From G965226155 sp965226155 (GTDB lineage: Bacteria > Pseudomonadota > Gammaproteobacteria > Eutrophobiales > Eutrophobiaceae): a DNA stretch of 64,000 bases. The notes beneath the pieces are model-generated. The model made no database searches and had not been told where the DNA came from. It was given only the letters and a program-made list of their open reading frames with translations. The position numbers and the translations under genes were made by a program. Position 1 is the stretch's first letter; the number at the start of each line of letters is the position of its first letter. The stretch spans positions 682,001 through 746,000 of the forward strand of contig OZ245331.1 in NCBI GenBank assembly GCA_965226155.1, written 5' to 3'. Shown piece after piece: positions 16,808-26,805 of this stretch.

Positions 16808-19800
16808 GCTGCATCTCTGATCGCAATAGAGTCAAAAAGATTATTAAGTATCGTAAACCTTGATTGGGCATCGGGTAATTCTTTTACAATTCTTATTTTA
16901 TCGGATCCATCAAATTTATAGGTACCGGGTTCGTTCTGGATTAGATGCATTACCTTACCAGGATCAATACTAGTATCTTGCTTGAAGAAAATACGTCCGC
17001 CTTGGTTACCTATATCAATTTTCCTAACTCCCAGTGGTGAGACATATCGTTTAAGCCGAGTAATTGTAAATAGGTTTTTTAGCGGCTCAGGCAACAATCC
17101 AAACCTATCTATCATTTCTTCCTTAAGAGATTCCAATTCATCATAATCCTCCGCACTAGCAATGCGCTTATACATTATAAGCCGTGTATGTACATCTGGA
17201 AGATAGCTTTCAGGGATCAATGCCGGGATATGAATATCAATTTCCGTGCCATGGTCGAGAGGCCTATCAAGTTGTGGCTGATGGCCGGATTTTAATGCTC
17301 GTACAGCCCTGTCCATAAGGTCCATATATAAACCGAAACCAATTTCATGAATCTGTCCACTCTGATCTTCACCCAGGATTTCACCCGCACCACGAATTTC
17401 AAGATCGTGTGTTGCTAACGTAAACCCTATCCCAAGGTCCTCAAGCGATTCTATTGCTTCTAAGCGTTTAATCGCATCACTAGTCATCGATTTTTTTGGC
17501 GGAATTATTAAATAAGCGTAGGCTTGATGATGGGATCTGCCTACCCTGCCACGTAGTTGATAAAGTTGAGCAAGGCCGAATTTATTCGCACGATTAACGA
17601 TAATCGTATTCGCGCTTGGAACATCAATACCTGTTTCTATAATTGTCGTACATACCAAAACATTAAAACGTCTGTGATAAAAATCAAGCATCACCTGCTC
17701 GAGCTGTTTCTCCGGCATTTGACCATGAGCTACCCTGATTCTTGCCTCCGGTACCAGAGCCTCTATTTCCTTGGCTTTGGTCTCAATTGTTTCAACTTCA
17801 TTATGCAGAAAATATACCTGGCCACCACGTTTTACTTCCCTAAGTATCGCTTCGTGCAATAGATTATTATTCCATTCGTAAACAAAGGTGTTAACGGCGA
17901 GTCTTCTGGATGGAGGAGAAGATATGATAGACAACTCTCTCAGATCAGATAATGCAAGATTCAACGTTCTTGGTATCGGGGTCGCAGTCAAGGTAAGTAC
18001 ATCTATTTCAGACCTCAATGATTTGAATTTTTCTTTTTGCCTTACACCAAATCTGTGCTCTTCATCGATGACTACTAAGCCAAGTTGTTTAAAGCGGATG
18101 TCATCCTGAAGTAGTTTATGCGTGCCGATTATAATATCTACTTTCCCGTCAGCCAGTTCTTTCATAATTTCTGACTGCTGGTTTTGGCTGACAAATCTTG
18201 ACAGGACCTCGACTTTAATCGGCCAGTCTGCAAATCTGTCCATAAAATTCTGGAAATGCTGCTGCGCTAACAAAGTGGTGGGTACTAATATGGCAACCTG
18301 ATGATTATTGCTAGCAACGATAAATGCTGCACGCATTGCGACTTCTGTCTTGCCAAAACCAGCATCGCCACAAATTAATCTGTCCATTGGCGTAGCCGCA
18401 CATAAATCCTGAATAACGGCATCGATTGCATCAACTTGATCGGGTGTTTCTTCAAAAGGAAATCCCTGAACAAATGCCCGATATTCATTTTCGTCAAACA
18501 TGAAACTGTTTCCGGCTCTTGCAGCACGCCTGGAATGTAATTCCAGTAATTCAGCTGCAACATCATGGATCCTTTGCTGAGCACGTTTTTTTGCTTTAAG
18601 CCAATGACCGCTGCCCAAACGATGCAGTGGTGCGTGTTCCGGATCCACTTCTGTATAACGACTGATTAGTTCAAGAGAAGAGACCGGCACATAGAGCTTG
18701 TCGCCCTGGTCATATTCGATACAAATATACTCGTTCTGAATATCATTTATATTAAGGGTCATTAGTCCAAGATACCGCCCTACACCGTTTTCTTCATGGA
18801 CTACCGGTGAACCGATAGTAAGTTCAGCTAGATTACGGAAGATTGCGTCTGAATCTGATTTATTACGCTTTCTCAAACGTCGTTGTTGGGCACGTTCACC
18901 AAACAGTTGGCTTTCACTGATAATAGCTAATTTCGGTTTATCAATGAGCGCGCCCTGTTCCAGTGGATAGATTGTCAGTCCAAAGTCGCTATCAGAATTT
19001 AGAAATGCTTGCCAATTGTCAAATATAACTGGGCGAAGACTGTTTGCATGCAATAACTCCAGAATAGTTTCCCGTCTCCCTGTCGATTCCGCCACGATCA
19101 ATACTCGGCCATCGAATTCATCTAAAAATCTTAACAACACACCCACAGGTTGTTTTGCTCGGCCATCAATAGGAAGTTTTACTGGTACTTTTGTTGCAAA
19201 GTTGACAGCTCCCCTCTTATTTCTTTGTGTCAACCCTTCCGATTGTATTTGGGGATAAGGTTTAAATCTTGACTCCAATTCAGTAGGTGAATAAAAAATA
19301 TCTTGAGGAGATAGTAAAGGCCGTTCCTGATCGCTTTTTCTTTGTTCATATCGCTCATGTATATCCTTCCAGAAGAAATCCGCAGCATCAACCACTCCAT
19401 CATCGATTGTGATACAGCTGATGTTGTTGACATAGTCCAGCAAACAATTTGTTTGTTCATAAAATAAGGGCAAATAATATTCGATGCCGGGTGGGGCAAT
19501 GCCGTCACTGACATCTCGATAAATTATCGAGGAATTGGGATTACCATGGAACTGTGCGCGCCACCTGGCTCGAAACTTATTAATCGTGTCTTCGGATAGG
19601 TTAATTTCCTTCGCAGGTAAGATTCGTATTGTATTGACTACTTCAATCGACCGTTGTGTTTCCAAGTTGAAGGTTCTGATGCTGTCTATTTCGTCATCTA
19701 GAAAATCCATCCTAAAAGGAAGGCTGACGCCCATTGGAAAAATGTCTAGTAAAGAGCCACGAACAGCAATATCACCGTGTTCCATAACTTGCGAGACTTG

Positions 19801-20280
19801 GCGGTAACCATTTTCGATCATATTCTTGCGAAAGCTGTTTGTGTCTAGCTGTTGTCCAGTTTCAAGTAATAGACTATTTAATTTCAGGTAATCAAGTGGC
19901 ACAAGTTTATGCATAATTGTAGATACCGGCACAACGATAATTCCCCTTTCGACTGTTGGCAATCGGCCTAGTGTTTCGAGACGACTGGAGATTAAATCCT
20001 GATAAGGTGAAAAAAGATCATAGGGTAAAGTTTCCCAGTCTGAGAACGATAGTATTGGTAGGTCATCAGCATCAGACAAATAAAAACTGATCTCATCAAG
20101 CAGCTGATCAGCACTATTAATATCTGCTGTAATAGCCACTAGTGGCTTTGAGGTTTGTAATGCAGCGTTGCAAATTGCTAACGCCTTACTGCTCCCATAA
20201 AGCCGGCCCCAATACTGTCGTTCTCCAGCTTTGACTGGCAACTCCGGAGATAGTGGGCTAATGAAATGTTCTGCAGACAT
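16804..20280 (-). CDS. mfd: transcription-repair coupling factor Mfd
   Basis: Mfd removes RNA polymerase stalled at lesions and recruits UvrA. The 1158-residue protein has the UvrB-like N-terminal region, the RNA-polymerase interaction domain (around LVHEENGVGRYLG), a helicase with Walker A GDAGFGKTE and DEEH box (VVIDEEHRFGV), TATPIPRTLNLALS, and the RecG-like QLRGRVGRSHHQAYAYL, then the C-terminal TRCF domain. All core motifs are intact. Its start is 92 bases after pyrF ends. Confidence 0.97.
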   Translation of the reverse strand: MSAEHFISPLSPELPVKAGERQYWGRLYGSSKALAICNAALQTSKPLVAITADINSADQLLDEISFYLSDADDLPILSFSDWETLPYDLFSPYQDLISSRLETLGRLPTVERGIIVVPVSTIMHKLVPLDYLKLNSLLLETGQQLDTNSFRKNMIENGYRQVSQVMEHGDIAVRGSLLDIFPMGVSLPFRMDFLDDEIDSIRTFNLETQRSIEVVNTIRILPAKEINLSEDTINKFRARWRAQFHGNPNSSIIYRDVSDGIAPPGIEYYLPLFYEQTNCLLDYVNNISCITIDDGVVDAADFFWKDIHERYEQRKSDQERPLLSPQDIFYSPTELESRFKPYPQIQSEGLTQRNKRGAVNFATKVPVKLPIDGRAKQPVGVLLRFLDEFDGRVLIVAESTGRRETILELLHANSLRPVIFDNWQAFLNSDSDFGLTIYPLEQGALIDKPKLAIISESQLFGERAQQRRLRKRNKSDSDAIFRNLAELTIGSPVVHEENGVGRYLGLMTLNINDIQNEYICIEYDQGDKLYVPVSSLELISRYTEVDPEHAPLHRLGSGHWLKAKKRAQQRIHDVAAELLELHSRRAARAGNSFMFDENEYRAFVQGFPFEETPDQVDAIDAVIQDLCAATPMDRLICGDAGFGKTEVAMRAAFIVASNNHQVAILVPTTLLAQQHFQNFMDRFADWPIKVEVLSRFVSQNQQSEIMKELADGKVDIIIGTHKLLQDDIRFKQLGLVVIDEEHRFGVRQKEKFKSLRSEIDVLTLTATPIPRTLNLALSDLRELSIISSPPSRRLAVNTFVYEWNNNLLHEAILREVKRGGQVYFLHNEVETIETKAKEIEALVPEARIRVAHGQMPEKQLEQVMLDFYHRRFNVLVCTTIIETGIDVPSANTIIVNRANKFGLAQLYQLRGRVGRSHHQAYAYLIIPPKKSMTSDAIKRLEAIESLEDLGIGFTLATHDLEIRGAGEILGEDQSGQIHEIGFGLYMDLMDRAVRALKSGHQPQLDRPLDHGTEIDIHIPALIPESYLPDVHTRLIMYKRIASAEDYDELESLKEEMIDRFGLLPEPLKNLFTITRLKRYVSPLGVRKIDIGNQGGRIFFKQDTSIDPGKVMHLIQNEPGTYKFDGSDKIRIVKELPDAQSRFTILNNLFDSIAIRDAA

Positions 20281-20371
20281 GTTGATTGTGGTCGTTATCT
20301 AATCACTCGTTAGCATCAATTCTAAGTTTAAATACACATGCCTAGGTCCCGATTTAAGAACGAAGATAAAA

Positions 20372-21070
20372 CTAATGTTGATTGATCTCCGCTTCAATAC
20401 TCGATAATGCCTTGAGTGGATCAGTAGCTTGCGTGATGGGCCGACCAATAACCAGATAGTCACTACCAGCCGAAACTGCCTCTGCGGGAGTAATGATGCG
20501 TTGTTGATCATCACTTGACGAATCGGCTGGACGTATACCTGGTGTAACCAAGCAAAATTTATGGCCGCACTGTTCTCGAAGCGAAGAAGCTTCATGGGCA
20601 GAACAAACAACGCCATCCAGACCGCATTCTTGGCTTAGTTGAGCCAGTTTCAATACCTGTTGCTCAACAGTGCCCGCTACACCAGTCTCACGAAGATCAG
20701 GTGTCGTAAGGCTCGTTAAAACTGTCACTGCAACTAGCAAGGGCTTTTGACTAAATTTATCTATAGCAGTCCTCGCAGCCGACAACATCTGACGGCCACC
20801 CGTTGCATGAACATTTAACATCCACACCCCAAGATCCGCTGCAGCATCACATGCTCTAGCGACAGTATTCGGTATATCATGAAATTTTAGGTCCATAAAT
20901 ACTTCAAACCCTGACCCGATTAATTTTTCGATCACTATCGGACCAGAGCAAGTAAACAACTCCTTACCAACTTTCAAGCGACACCGCCTCGGATCGAGCT
21001 GCCCTGCCAGCTTAAGCGCTGAATTCATATCCGCAAAATCCATCGATACGATTATTCTGCAGTTATTCAC
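20372..21070 (-). CDS. pyrF: orotidine-5'-phosphate decarboxylase
   Basis: PyrF makes UMP from OMP, the last step of de novo pyrimidine synthesis. The 232-residue TIM barrel has MDFADMNSAL at the first strand, KVGKELF, and the catalytic D-x-K-x-x-D motif in FMDLKFHDIPNTV. The later VTPGIRP and VIGRPIT phosphate-binding loops are also present. The start overlaps lapB by eight bases, the lapA-lapB-pyrF order found in E. coli (yciS-yciM-pyrF). Confidence 0.97.
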   Translation of the reverse strand: MNNCRIIVSMDFADMNSALKLAGQLDPRRCRLKVGKELFTCSGPIVIEKLIGSGFEVFMDLKFHDIPNTVARACDAAADLGVWMLNVHATGGRQMLSAARTAIDKFSQKPLLVAVTVLTSLTTPDLRETGVAGTVEQQVLKLAQLSQECGLDGVVCSAHEASSLREQCGHKFCLVTPGIRPADSSSDDQQRIITPAEAVSAGSDYLVIGRPITQATDPLKALSSIEAEINQH

Positions 21071-22241
21071 CGTGTACTCCGTGAACAGGTTTTACAGTAT
21101 TCCATTTTTTACAACTTGGACAATGCCAATGTAAGTTTTTTGCATCGAACCCGCAGTGATTGCATTTATAAATCGGCCTCTCATCAACAAGCTTACCAGT
21201 AAGTTCTTTAATAGTTGCAAGATTATTCTGTAGCTCTCCATCTGATTTTGAAATTGCGTACTGAATCAAGTGATCAACACCACGAACAGACGGTCTATCT
21301 TGCAATTCGCCAGAGATAAATTTAATTGCGGCTTCCTCACCCTCTGACTGTGCAATTAGATCGGTGAGATATAACTGCGGTGTAATACCGCCATGATGAT
21401 CCAATAATTCATGCAAATATTTCATGAAATCGTCCATCTTATCCAGATTTTCATAGCATCCATGCAATGGGCCTATAATCTCAGGAATGTATTCAGGATC
21501 CTGTTTTTCAACTCGTTTATAGGCTTTGATTGCAGCCTTGCTTGAGCCATTCTTGTTCTCCATTTCAGCTTCGATTAGACTTGATCTGACACATTTTGGA
21601 TCGAGGTTCAATGCACGTTTCAGATTACTCTTAGCTTCTTTAGCATCGCCTCGTTCAATTTCATTATTGGCGATCTCACAATAGAAATGTGCAATCATGG
21701 GATTTAGGTTAACGTCAGACATTGTCTCCAACCGCCTTGCTATCGTAATTGCTTCAGTCCAATCCTTTTCTTGTTGGTATATGTCCAATAACTGAAAGTA
21801 GGCCTGAACAGAAAAACTACGGCTGTCAGAAAGTTCCTTGAATAATCCCTCGGCGCGGTCGAGTATTCCTAGTCGCATATAATCCATACCAAGTTCCAGT
21901 AATGCTAGTTCACGCTGATTTTTATCTAATGTTGGACGTGCAATCAAATTTTGATGTATTCGAATCGCTTTATCCACTTCACCTCTGAGTCTAAATAAAT
22001 TACCAAGCGCGAGATGAGTTTCGACAGTTTCACTGTCTACTTCTAGCATCCTCACAAACACTTCGATCGCCTTGTCTGGCTGTTCGTTGAGAACATAGTT
22101 GAGTCCCTTGAAGTATTCAGGGTGAATACGGCGGAGATTGGACAATTCTGATTGGCTATTACTCCTCCTAGCCGTCCACCAACCTGATAATGCAGCGAGA
22201 GGTATTAATGTCAGTAATAACATAGCCCAGTATGCATTCAT
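21063..22241 (-). CDS. lapB: lipopolysaccharide assembly protein LapB
   Basis: LapB regulates LPS synthesis by presenting LpxC to FtsH. The 392-residue protein has one N-terminal membrane helix (MLLLTLIPLAALSGWW), then tetratricopeptide repeats across roughly residues 35-340, and a C-terminal rubredoxin-like zinc module with two CxxC pairs (YKCNHCGF and HCPSCKKW). It starts two bases after lapA ends and overlaps pyrF. Complete and conventional. Confidence 0.96.
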   Translation of the reverse strand: MNAYWAMLLLTLIPLAALSGWWTARRSNSQSELSNLRRIHPEYFKGLNYVLNEQPDKAIEVFVRMLEVDSETVETHLALGNLFRLRGEVDKAIRIHQNLIARPTLDKNQRELALLELGMDYMRLGILDRAEGLFKELSDSRSFSVQAYFQLLDIYQQEKDWTEAITIARRLETMSDVNLNPMIAHFYCEIANNEIERGDAKEAKSNLKRALNLDPKCVRSSLIEAEMENKNGSSKAAIKAYKRVEKQDPEYIPEIIGPLHGCYENLDKMDDFMKYLHELLDHHGGITPQLYLTDLIAQSEGEEAAIKFISGELQDRPSVRGVDHLIQYAISKSDGELQNNLATIKELTGKLVDERPIYKCNHCGFDAKNLHWHCPSCKKWNTVKPVHGVHGE

Positions 22242-22242
22242 T

Positions 22243-22536
22243 TCAATGCATATCCTTCATTGGCATTACTCTCAGATTATTAACTTCCTTCTCACTTATT
22301 TTGATCTGGTTTTGCAGCTTGCGTTTGTCTCTTCGTAACTTAATTAATCCGGGTAGGCTAGCCAGAGTCCCGAGTATGGCGCCAAAGCAAAGCGCAATTA
22401 CTATAAATAGAGAAAACGGCAGATCGATAGTGCCAATATAGTAGTCCATGACAACCAGCTGATCGTTGCGCAAGTGGAATGCAAAACCGGATAGTAAAAC
22501 CACTAGAATAATACAAAACCTTAGAATTCTTAACAT
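22243..22536 (-). CDS. lapA: lipopolysaccharide assembly protein LapA
   Basis: This is a small membrane protein with two transmembrane helices (ILRFCIILVVLLSGFAF and FSLFIVIALCFGAILGTLA) and a basic coiled tail, the DUF1049/LapA pattern. The ATG at 22536 was preferred over the frame opening at 22542 because GGAG lies six bases before it. It is directly followed by lapB. A second LapA-like gene lies at 62.8 kb. Confidence 0.92.
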   Translation of the reverse strand: MLRILRFCIILVVLLSGFAFHLRNDQLVVMDYYIGTIDLPFSLFIVIALCFGAILGTLASLPGLIKLRRDKRKLQNQIKISEKEVNNLRVMPMKDMH

Positions 22537-22658
22537 GACCACTCCAGGAGGAATTGGAATTTACCCAATTCTATCTCGATGCGGATAAACTGACACCTTG
22601 CAAATTATTGACTAGGTGTTTCCTGATGAAAACGGGATGGCTAATGGGAAGACTATGA

Positions 22659-22976
22659 CTAATCTTCGTCTCTTGCTAGCGTGATTGGTAGATCCTTGGT
22701 CTGATTGACTCTATCTCGTAGTTGTTTACCAGGTTTAAAATGAGGTACATATTTTGCGGGTAGAGAAACTGGCTCACCTGATTTAGGATTACGCCCCACT
22801 CTAGGCGGCCTGAAATGTAGGGAAAAACTTCCAAATCCCCTAATTTCAATGCGTTCACCATTGGATAAGGTATTTGACATGTGTTCGAGGACGGTCTTAA
22901 CGGCCAGTTCGACATCCTTATAAGCTAATTGGATCTGGCGTCTCGATAATGACTCTATCAGTTCGGATTTTGTCAT
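22659..22976 (-). CDS. ihfB: integration host factor beta subunit
   Basis: IHF is a nucleoid protein that bends DNA sharply. The 105-residue protein carries the HU/IHF fold, with IEIRGFGSFSLHFRPPRVGRNPKSGE, the DNA-binding arm whose tip proline intercalates. The ending is about ten residues longer than E. coli IhfB. It follows rpsA on the same strand, the classic rpsA-ihfB order; its partner ihfA is not in the window. Confidence 0.96.
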   Translation of the reverse strand: MTKSELIESLSRRQIQLAYKDVELAVKTVLEHMSNTLSNGERIEIRGFGSFSLHFRPPRVGRNPKSGEPVSLPAKYVPHFKPGKQLRDRVNQTKDLPITLARDED

Positions 22977-23036
22977 GGTTTTATCGCTTCATGTAAATTA
23001 TTGATTGATTATCACGTAACCCATTGAAACAGAATA

Positions 23037-24707
23037 TTAATTATTATCCAAATGATCTTTCAATAAATCACCTAATTTTGTACCACTTGTCGTTCCCGGG
23101 GAATATTCCCTGACAGCTGCTGTTTCTTCATCAGACTCCTTCGCTCGGACAGATACGGTAATTAACCGCTTCTTTCTGTCCACGGCCGTAATCTTTACTT
23201 CCAGATCTTCACCCGGCTTAATAAAGGCCGTTGCATCGTCTACCTTCTTGTCAATGGACAGATTAGACGCCTTTAATTGCCCTTCCACACCTTCTGCTAG
23301 CGATAAGATCACACTCTTCTGCTCAACGCTTTTTACCACACCATTGACAATACTGCCCTTTGGGTTCTCACCAACATAGCTCGAGAACGGATCCTTTTCC
23401 AGTTGTTTAATACCCAACGATATTCTTTCACGCTCGGCATCCACTGCTAATACTGTCGTTTCTAGCTCTTCTCCCTTTTGGAATTTGCGAACAGCTTCTT
23501 CGCTCTCATCTGACCAAGTTACATCAGACAGATGAACCAACCCATCGATTCCACCTTCGAGTCCAATAAATATTCCAAAATCAGTAATCGATTTAATAAC
23601 ACCGACAACTTTATCTCCCTTATTATTGGTCGCAGCAAACTCTGCCCATGGATTAGGCTTACATTGTTTCATCCCTAAAGAAATTCGCCGACGTTCCTGG
23701 TCGATATCCAGAATAACAACATCAACCTCATCTCCGATATGTACTATTTTGGACGGGTGGACGTTTTTATTGGTCCAGTCCATTTCAGAGACGTGTACTA
23801 GACCCTCAACACCTTCTTCAAGTTCGACAAAACAACCATAATCTGCAATGTTAGTGATCTTGCCTTGTATTTTTATACCTTCTGGGAATCGTTTGGTAAG
23901 ATCGGCCCATGGATCTTCGCCCATCTGTTTTAGGCCCAGTGAGACACGGTTACGTTCCCTGTCAAATTTGAGCACCTTTACATCAATTTCATCACCGATG
24001 TCCACTATCTCGTTCGGGTCTTTGACCCTCTTCCAGGCCATATCAGTGATATGCAACAGCCCATCTATTCCCCCAAGGTCTAGAAACGCACCGTAATCGG
24101 TCAAGTTTTTAACAACGCCTTTAATAGTCACACCTTCTGATATGCTTTCGAGCATGGCGTCACGCTCTGCTGAATTTTCGCTTTCAACTACTGCACGTCT
24201 AGAAACGACAATATTGTTCCGACGCTGATCTATTTTGATAACTTTGAATTCGAGAGGTTTACCTTCAAGATAGGAAGTATCACGAACAGGACGTACGTCT
24301 ACAAGTGAACCTGGTAGGAAGGCGCGAACTTTTTCAACATCGACAGTAAACCCACCTTTTACTCTCTCAGTGATGATGCCAGTTACAGTTTCGCCAGCCT
24401 CGTAAGCCTTTTCCAGAAATTCCCAAGCAAGCATCCGTTTTGCTTTTTCCCTTGATAATTGGGTTTCACCAAAGCCATTTTCGATCGAGTCCAACGAGAC
24501 ATCAACTGTATCGCCAATTTCGACTTCCAGATCACCACTTTCATCATAAAACTGCTCTTTGGGGATGAAAGCCTCGGACTTGAGACCCGCGTGTACGATG
24601 ACACTTTCTGAATCAATATCAATGACAGTCCCGGAAACGATACTGCCTGGACGGACCTTGGAATTTATCTGACTTTGTTCAAATAATTCTGCAAAGCTCT
24701 CACTCAT
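23037..24707 (-). CDS. rpsA: 30S ribosomal protein S1
   Basis: S1 brings mRNA to the ribosome. At 556 residues it has the full six S1/OB repeats of gammaproteobacterial S1; repeats 3-6 show the recurring pattern DYGAFLDLGGIDGLLH, DYGCFVELEEGVEGLVH, DFGIFIGLEGGIDGLVH and a more diverged last one. The first two bind the ribosome via S2. It lies between cmk and ihfB, and the order cmk-rpsA-ihfB is widely conserved. Confidence 0.98.
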   Translation of the reverse strand: MSESFAELFEQSQINSKVRPGSIVSGTVIDIDSESVIVHAGLKSEAFIPKEQFYDESGDLEVEIGDTVDVSLDSIENGFGETQLSREKAKRMLAWEFLEKAYEAGETVTGIITERVKGGFTVDVEKVRAFLPGSLVDVRPVRDTSYLEGKPLEFKVIKIDQRRNNIVVSRRAVVESENSAERDAMLESISEGVTIKGVVKNLTDYGAFLDLGGIDGLLHITDMAWKRVKDPNEIVDIGDEIDVKVLKFDRERNRVSLGLKQMGEDPWADLTKRFPEGIKIQGKITNIADYGCFVELEEGVEGLVHVSEMDWTNKNVHPSKIVHIGDEVDVVILDIDQERRRISLGMKQCKPNPWAEFAATNNKGDKVVGVIKSITDFGIFIGLEGGIDGLVHLSDVTWSDESEEAVRKFQKGEELETTVLAVDAERERISLGIKQLEKDPFSSYVGENPKGSIVNGVVKSVEQKSVILSLAEGVEGQLKASNLSIDKKVDDATAFIKPGEDLEVKITAVDRKKRLITVSVRAKESDEETAAVREYSPGTTSGTKLGDLLKDHLDNN

Positions 24708-24763
24708 GTAAATAATTATTCCTAATTTTTCAAAACAAAACGGACTGTTTGAAAAACATTTGT

Positions 24764-25471
24764 TTAGTTAATCGGTAGCTGATGGGCAATTTTTGGAAAA
24801 ACCTTACTAACCGCTTCCAAAACCTGCCTACCAACCTGTTCTACACTACAATTTGTAGTATCAATTACTATCGCCCCAGTTGCAGGTATCAATGGTGATT
24901 GAGAGCGCTCCTGATCCCTTGCATCCCGCTCAGCTATGTCAGCCGAAAGGCGGGCAAGATTAACACTAAACCCTTGTTCCTTCAACTGTTTATGCCGCCT
25001 ATTCGCCCTTTCCTCAGGAGTTGCGGTGAGGAACAGCTTCAACAGGGCATCGGGAAAAACGACGGTACCCATGTCTCTGCCATCGGCAATCAACCCAGGG
25101 AGTTGCCTGAAAGCCTGTTGCCGTACTAGTAAAGCCTCTCGGACTTCAGGATAGATTGCGATTTTTGATGCTGCATTGCCACAATCTTCGGTACGAACCT
25201 GAGCGGTTACATCAGCCCCATTTAACAGAATATCGAGCTGAGATGTGGTGCTTTCACGCTTAAAACTGACATCTAGATTGGCTGCTATCTCTGCTAGTGC
25301 GATTACGTCTTCCAACCCAATATTGTCAGTGATGGCCGAATAGGCCAGTACCCGATACAACGCACCACTATCAAGCAGATGCCACTTTAGTGACGACGCA
25401 ATCATCCCGCTAATCGTCCCCTTGCCGGTCCCACTTGGACCATCAACAGTAATTACGGGGACATCAGCCAT
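24764..25471 (-). CDS. cmk: cytidylate kinase
   Basis: Cmk phosphorylates CMP and dCMP. The 235-residue protein has the P-loop GPSGTGKGT at residues 11-19, the CMP-binding insert with DGRDMGTVVFPDA, and LTATPEERANRRHKQ in the lid region. Its start overlaps the aroA stop by eight bases, so the two are likely translationally coupled. rpsA follows after 56 bases. Confidence 0.97.
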   Translation of the reverse strand: MADVPVITVDGPSGTGKGTISGMIASSLKWHLLDSGALYRVLAYSAITDNIGLEDVIALAEIAANLDVSFKRESTTSQLDILLNGADVTAQVRTEDCGNAASKIAIYPEVREALLVRQQAFRQLPGLIADGRDMGTVVFPDALLKLFLTATPEERANRRHKQLKEQGFSVNLARLSADIAERDARDQERSQSPLIPATGAIVIDTTNCSVEQVGRQVLEAVSKVFPKIAHQLPIN

Positions 25472-26783
25472 TAACCTGCTCTACTACATTCATGCCAACG
25501 GAACGGCAGACATCAACAAATCCCGGGAACGATGTATTTACATTGACACAATCTTGGATCTTTACTGATTCCTTGGCGGCTATACCGGCTATAGTGAATG
25601 CCATGGCAATTCGATGATCTCTGTAACTGCTTATCTCACCACCTAATAAGGTACCGCCCTTGACCCGTATCCCATCATTTGAAGTTAAAGCTTCAATACC
25701 TAATTTGGACAGTCCGTCTGCCATAGCTTCTATTCTGTCACTTTCCTTTTGCCGTAGTTCTTCAGCACCAGTTAATACAGTATCTCCTTGTGCGCTAGCG
25801 GCGGCGACCAAAATCGCTGGAAATTCATCAATTGCATTCGGTACGAGTTCAATTGGAATTTCAATTCCGGTCAGTGGCTGATAGCAAATACGGATATCCG
25901 CTACTGGTTCTGCGTCGTTATTACTATCCTGATGGACACTTATGTTTGCGCCCATACGAGTAAGGATTTCAATAACGGCGTTTCTGGTCGGGTTAATCCC
26001 AACATTTTTCAATAAAAGATCTGATCCTGGTGAAAGACAGGCAGCAATGATAAAAAAAGCGGCAGAAGATATATCTCCAGGAACATTGATGTTGCTTCCA
26101 TGCATTTTACCGGCAGTTATATTAATCGTTAGGTCTGTTTTTGTAATATTACTTCCAAAACAACCTAGCATACGCTCCGTATGATCTCGGGTAGCAACAG
26201 GTTCAGTAATAGAAGTCTGACCTTCAGCATACAAACCGGCGAATAACAAACAAGATTTCAGCTGAGCACTAGCAACCGGAGTCTGGTAATTAATCCCTAT
26301 TATTTTTTTTCCTCCGGTAATCCGGATTGGCAATGTTCCCCTTTCATCACACTGAACCTCAGCACGCATCATCCGTAATGGATCAACAATTCGACCCATT
26401 GGTCTCTTCATCAATGATTCATCGCCTAGTAACTCGGAATTGAAAGACTGCCCCGCTAGCACACCGGCCATTAATCTGACTGATGTCCCCGAATTCCCGA
26501 AGTACAATGGCTTATCCGGTGGCGTAAGCCCATTCAGGCCGACGCCATGAATTTCGATTGCATCATGCGTCCTATCAATTTTCACTCCCATCTCATTGAA
26601 TACATCTATCGTTGCCTTAATGTCTTCACTGTCGAGATAGTGCCTGACAATTGATTTTCCATCGGATATCGCCCCCAGAATTATTCCACGATGGGTAATG
26701 GATTTGTCACCCGGAACTTGAATCGTTCCTTTTATTGGACCAGCTGGATCTGAGATAAAGTCAATTCGACTTTTGCTTGTCAT
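25464..26783 (-). CDS. aroA: 3-phosphoshikimate 1-carboxyvinyltransferase (EPSP synthase)
   Basis: AroA forms EPSP from shikimate-3-phosphate and PEP. The 439-residue protein has PGDKSITHRGIILGA at the start, YFGNSGTSVRLMAG, MKRPMGRIVDPL, and RQKESDRIEAMADGL near the end. The GNSGTS and RPMxRIxxPL wording is of the class II type rather than the enterobacterial GNAGTA type. In Pseudomonas aroA is fused to tyrA; here they are separate neighbours 22 bases apart. Confidence 0.96.
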   Translation of the reverse strand: MTSKSRIDFISDPAGPIKGTIQVPGDKSITHRGIILGAISDGKSIVRHYLDSEDIKATIDVFNEMGVKIDRTHDAIEIHGVGLNGLTPPDKPLYFGNSGTSVRLMAGVLAGQSFNSELLGDESLMKRPMGRIVDPLRMMRAEVQCDERGTLPIRITGGKKIIGINYQTPVASAQLKSCLLFAGLYAEGQTSITEPVATRDHTERMLGCFGSNITKTDLTINITAGKMHGSNINVPGDISSAAFFIIAACLSPGSDLLLKNVGINPTRNAVIEILTRMGANISVHQDSNNDAEPVADIRICYQPLTGIEIPIELVPNAIDEFPAILVAAASAQGDTVLTGAEELRQKESDRIEAMADGLSKLGIEALTSNDGIRVKGGTLLGGEISSYRDHRIAMAFTIAGIAAKESVKIQDCVNVNTSFPGFVDVCRSVGMNVVEQVNG

Positions 26784-26805
26784 CGTTTGAGAAGGAAATC
26801 TTTTA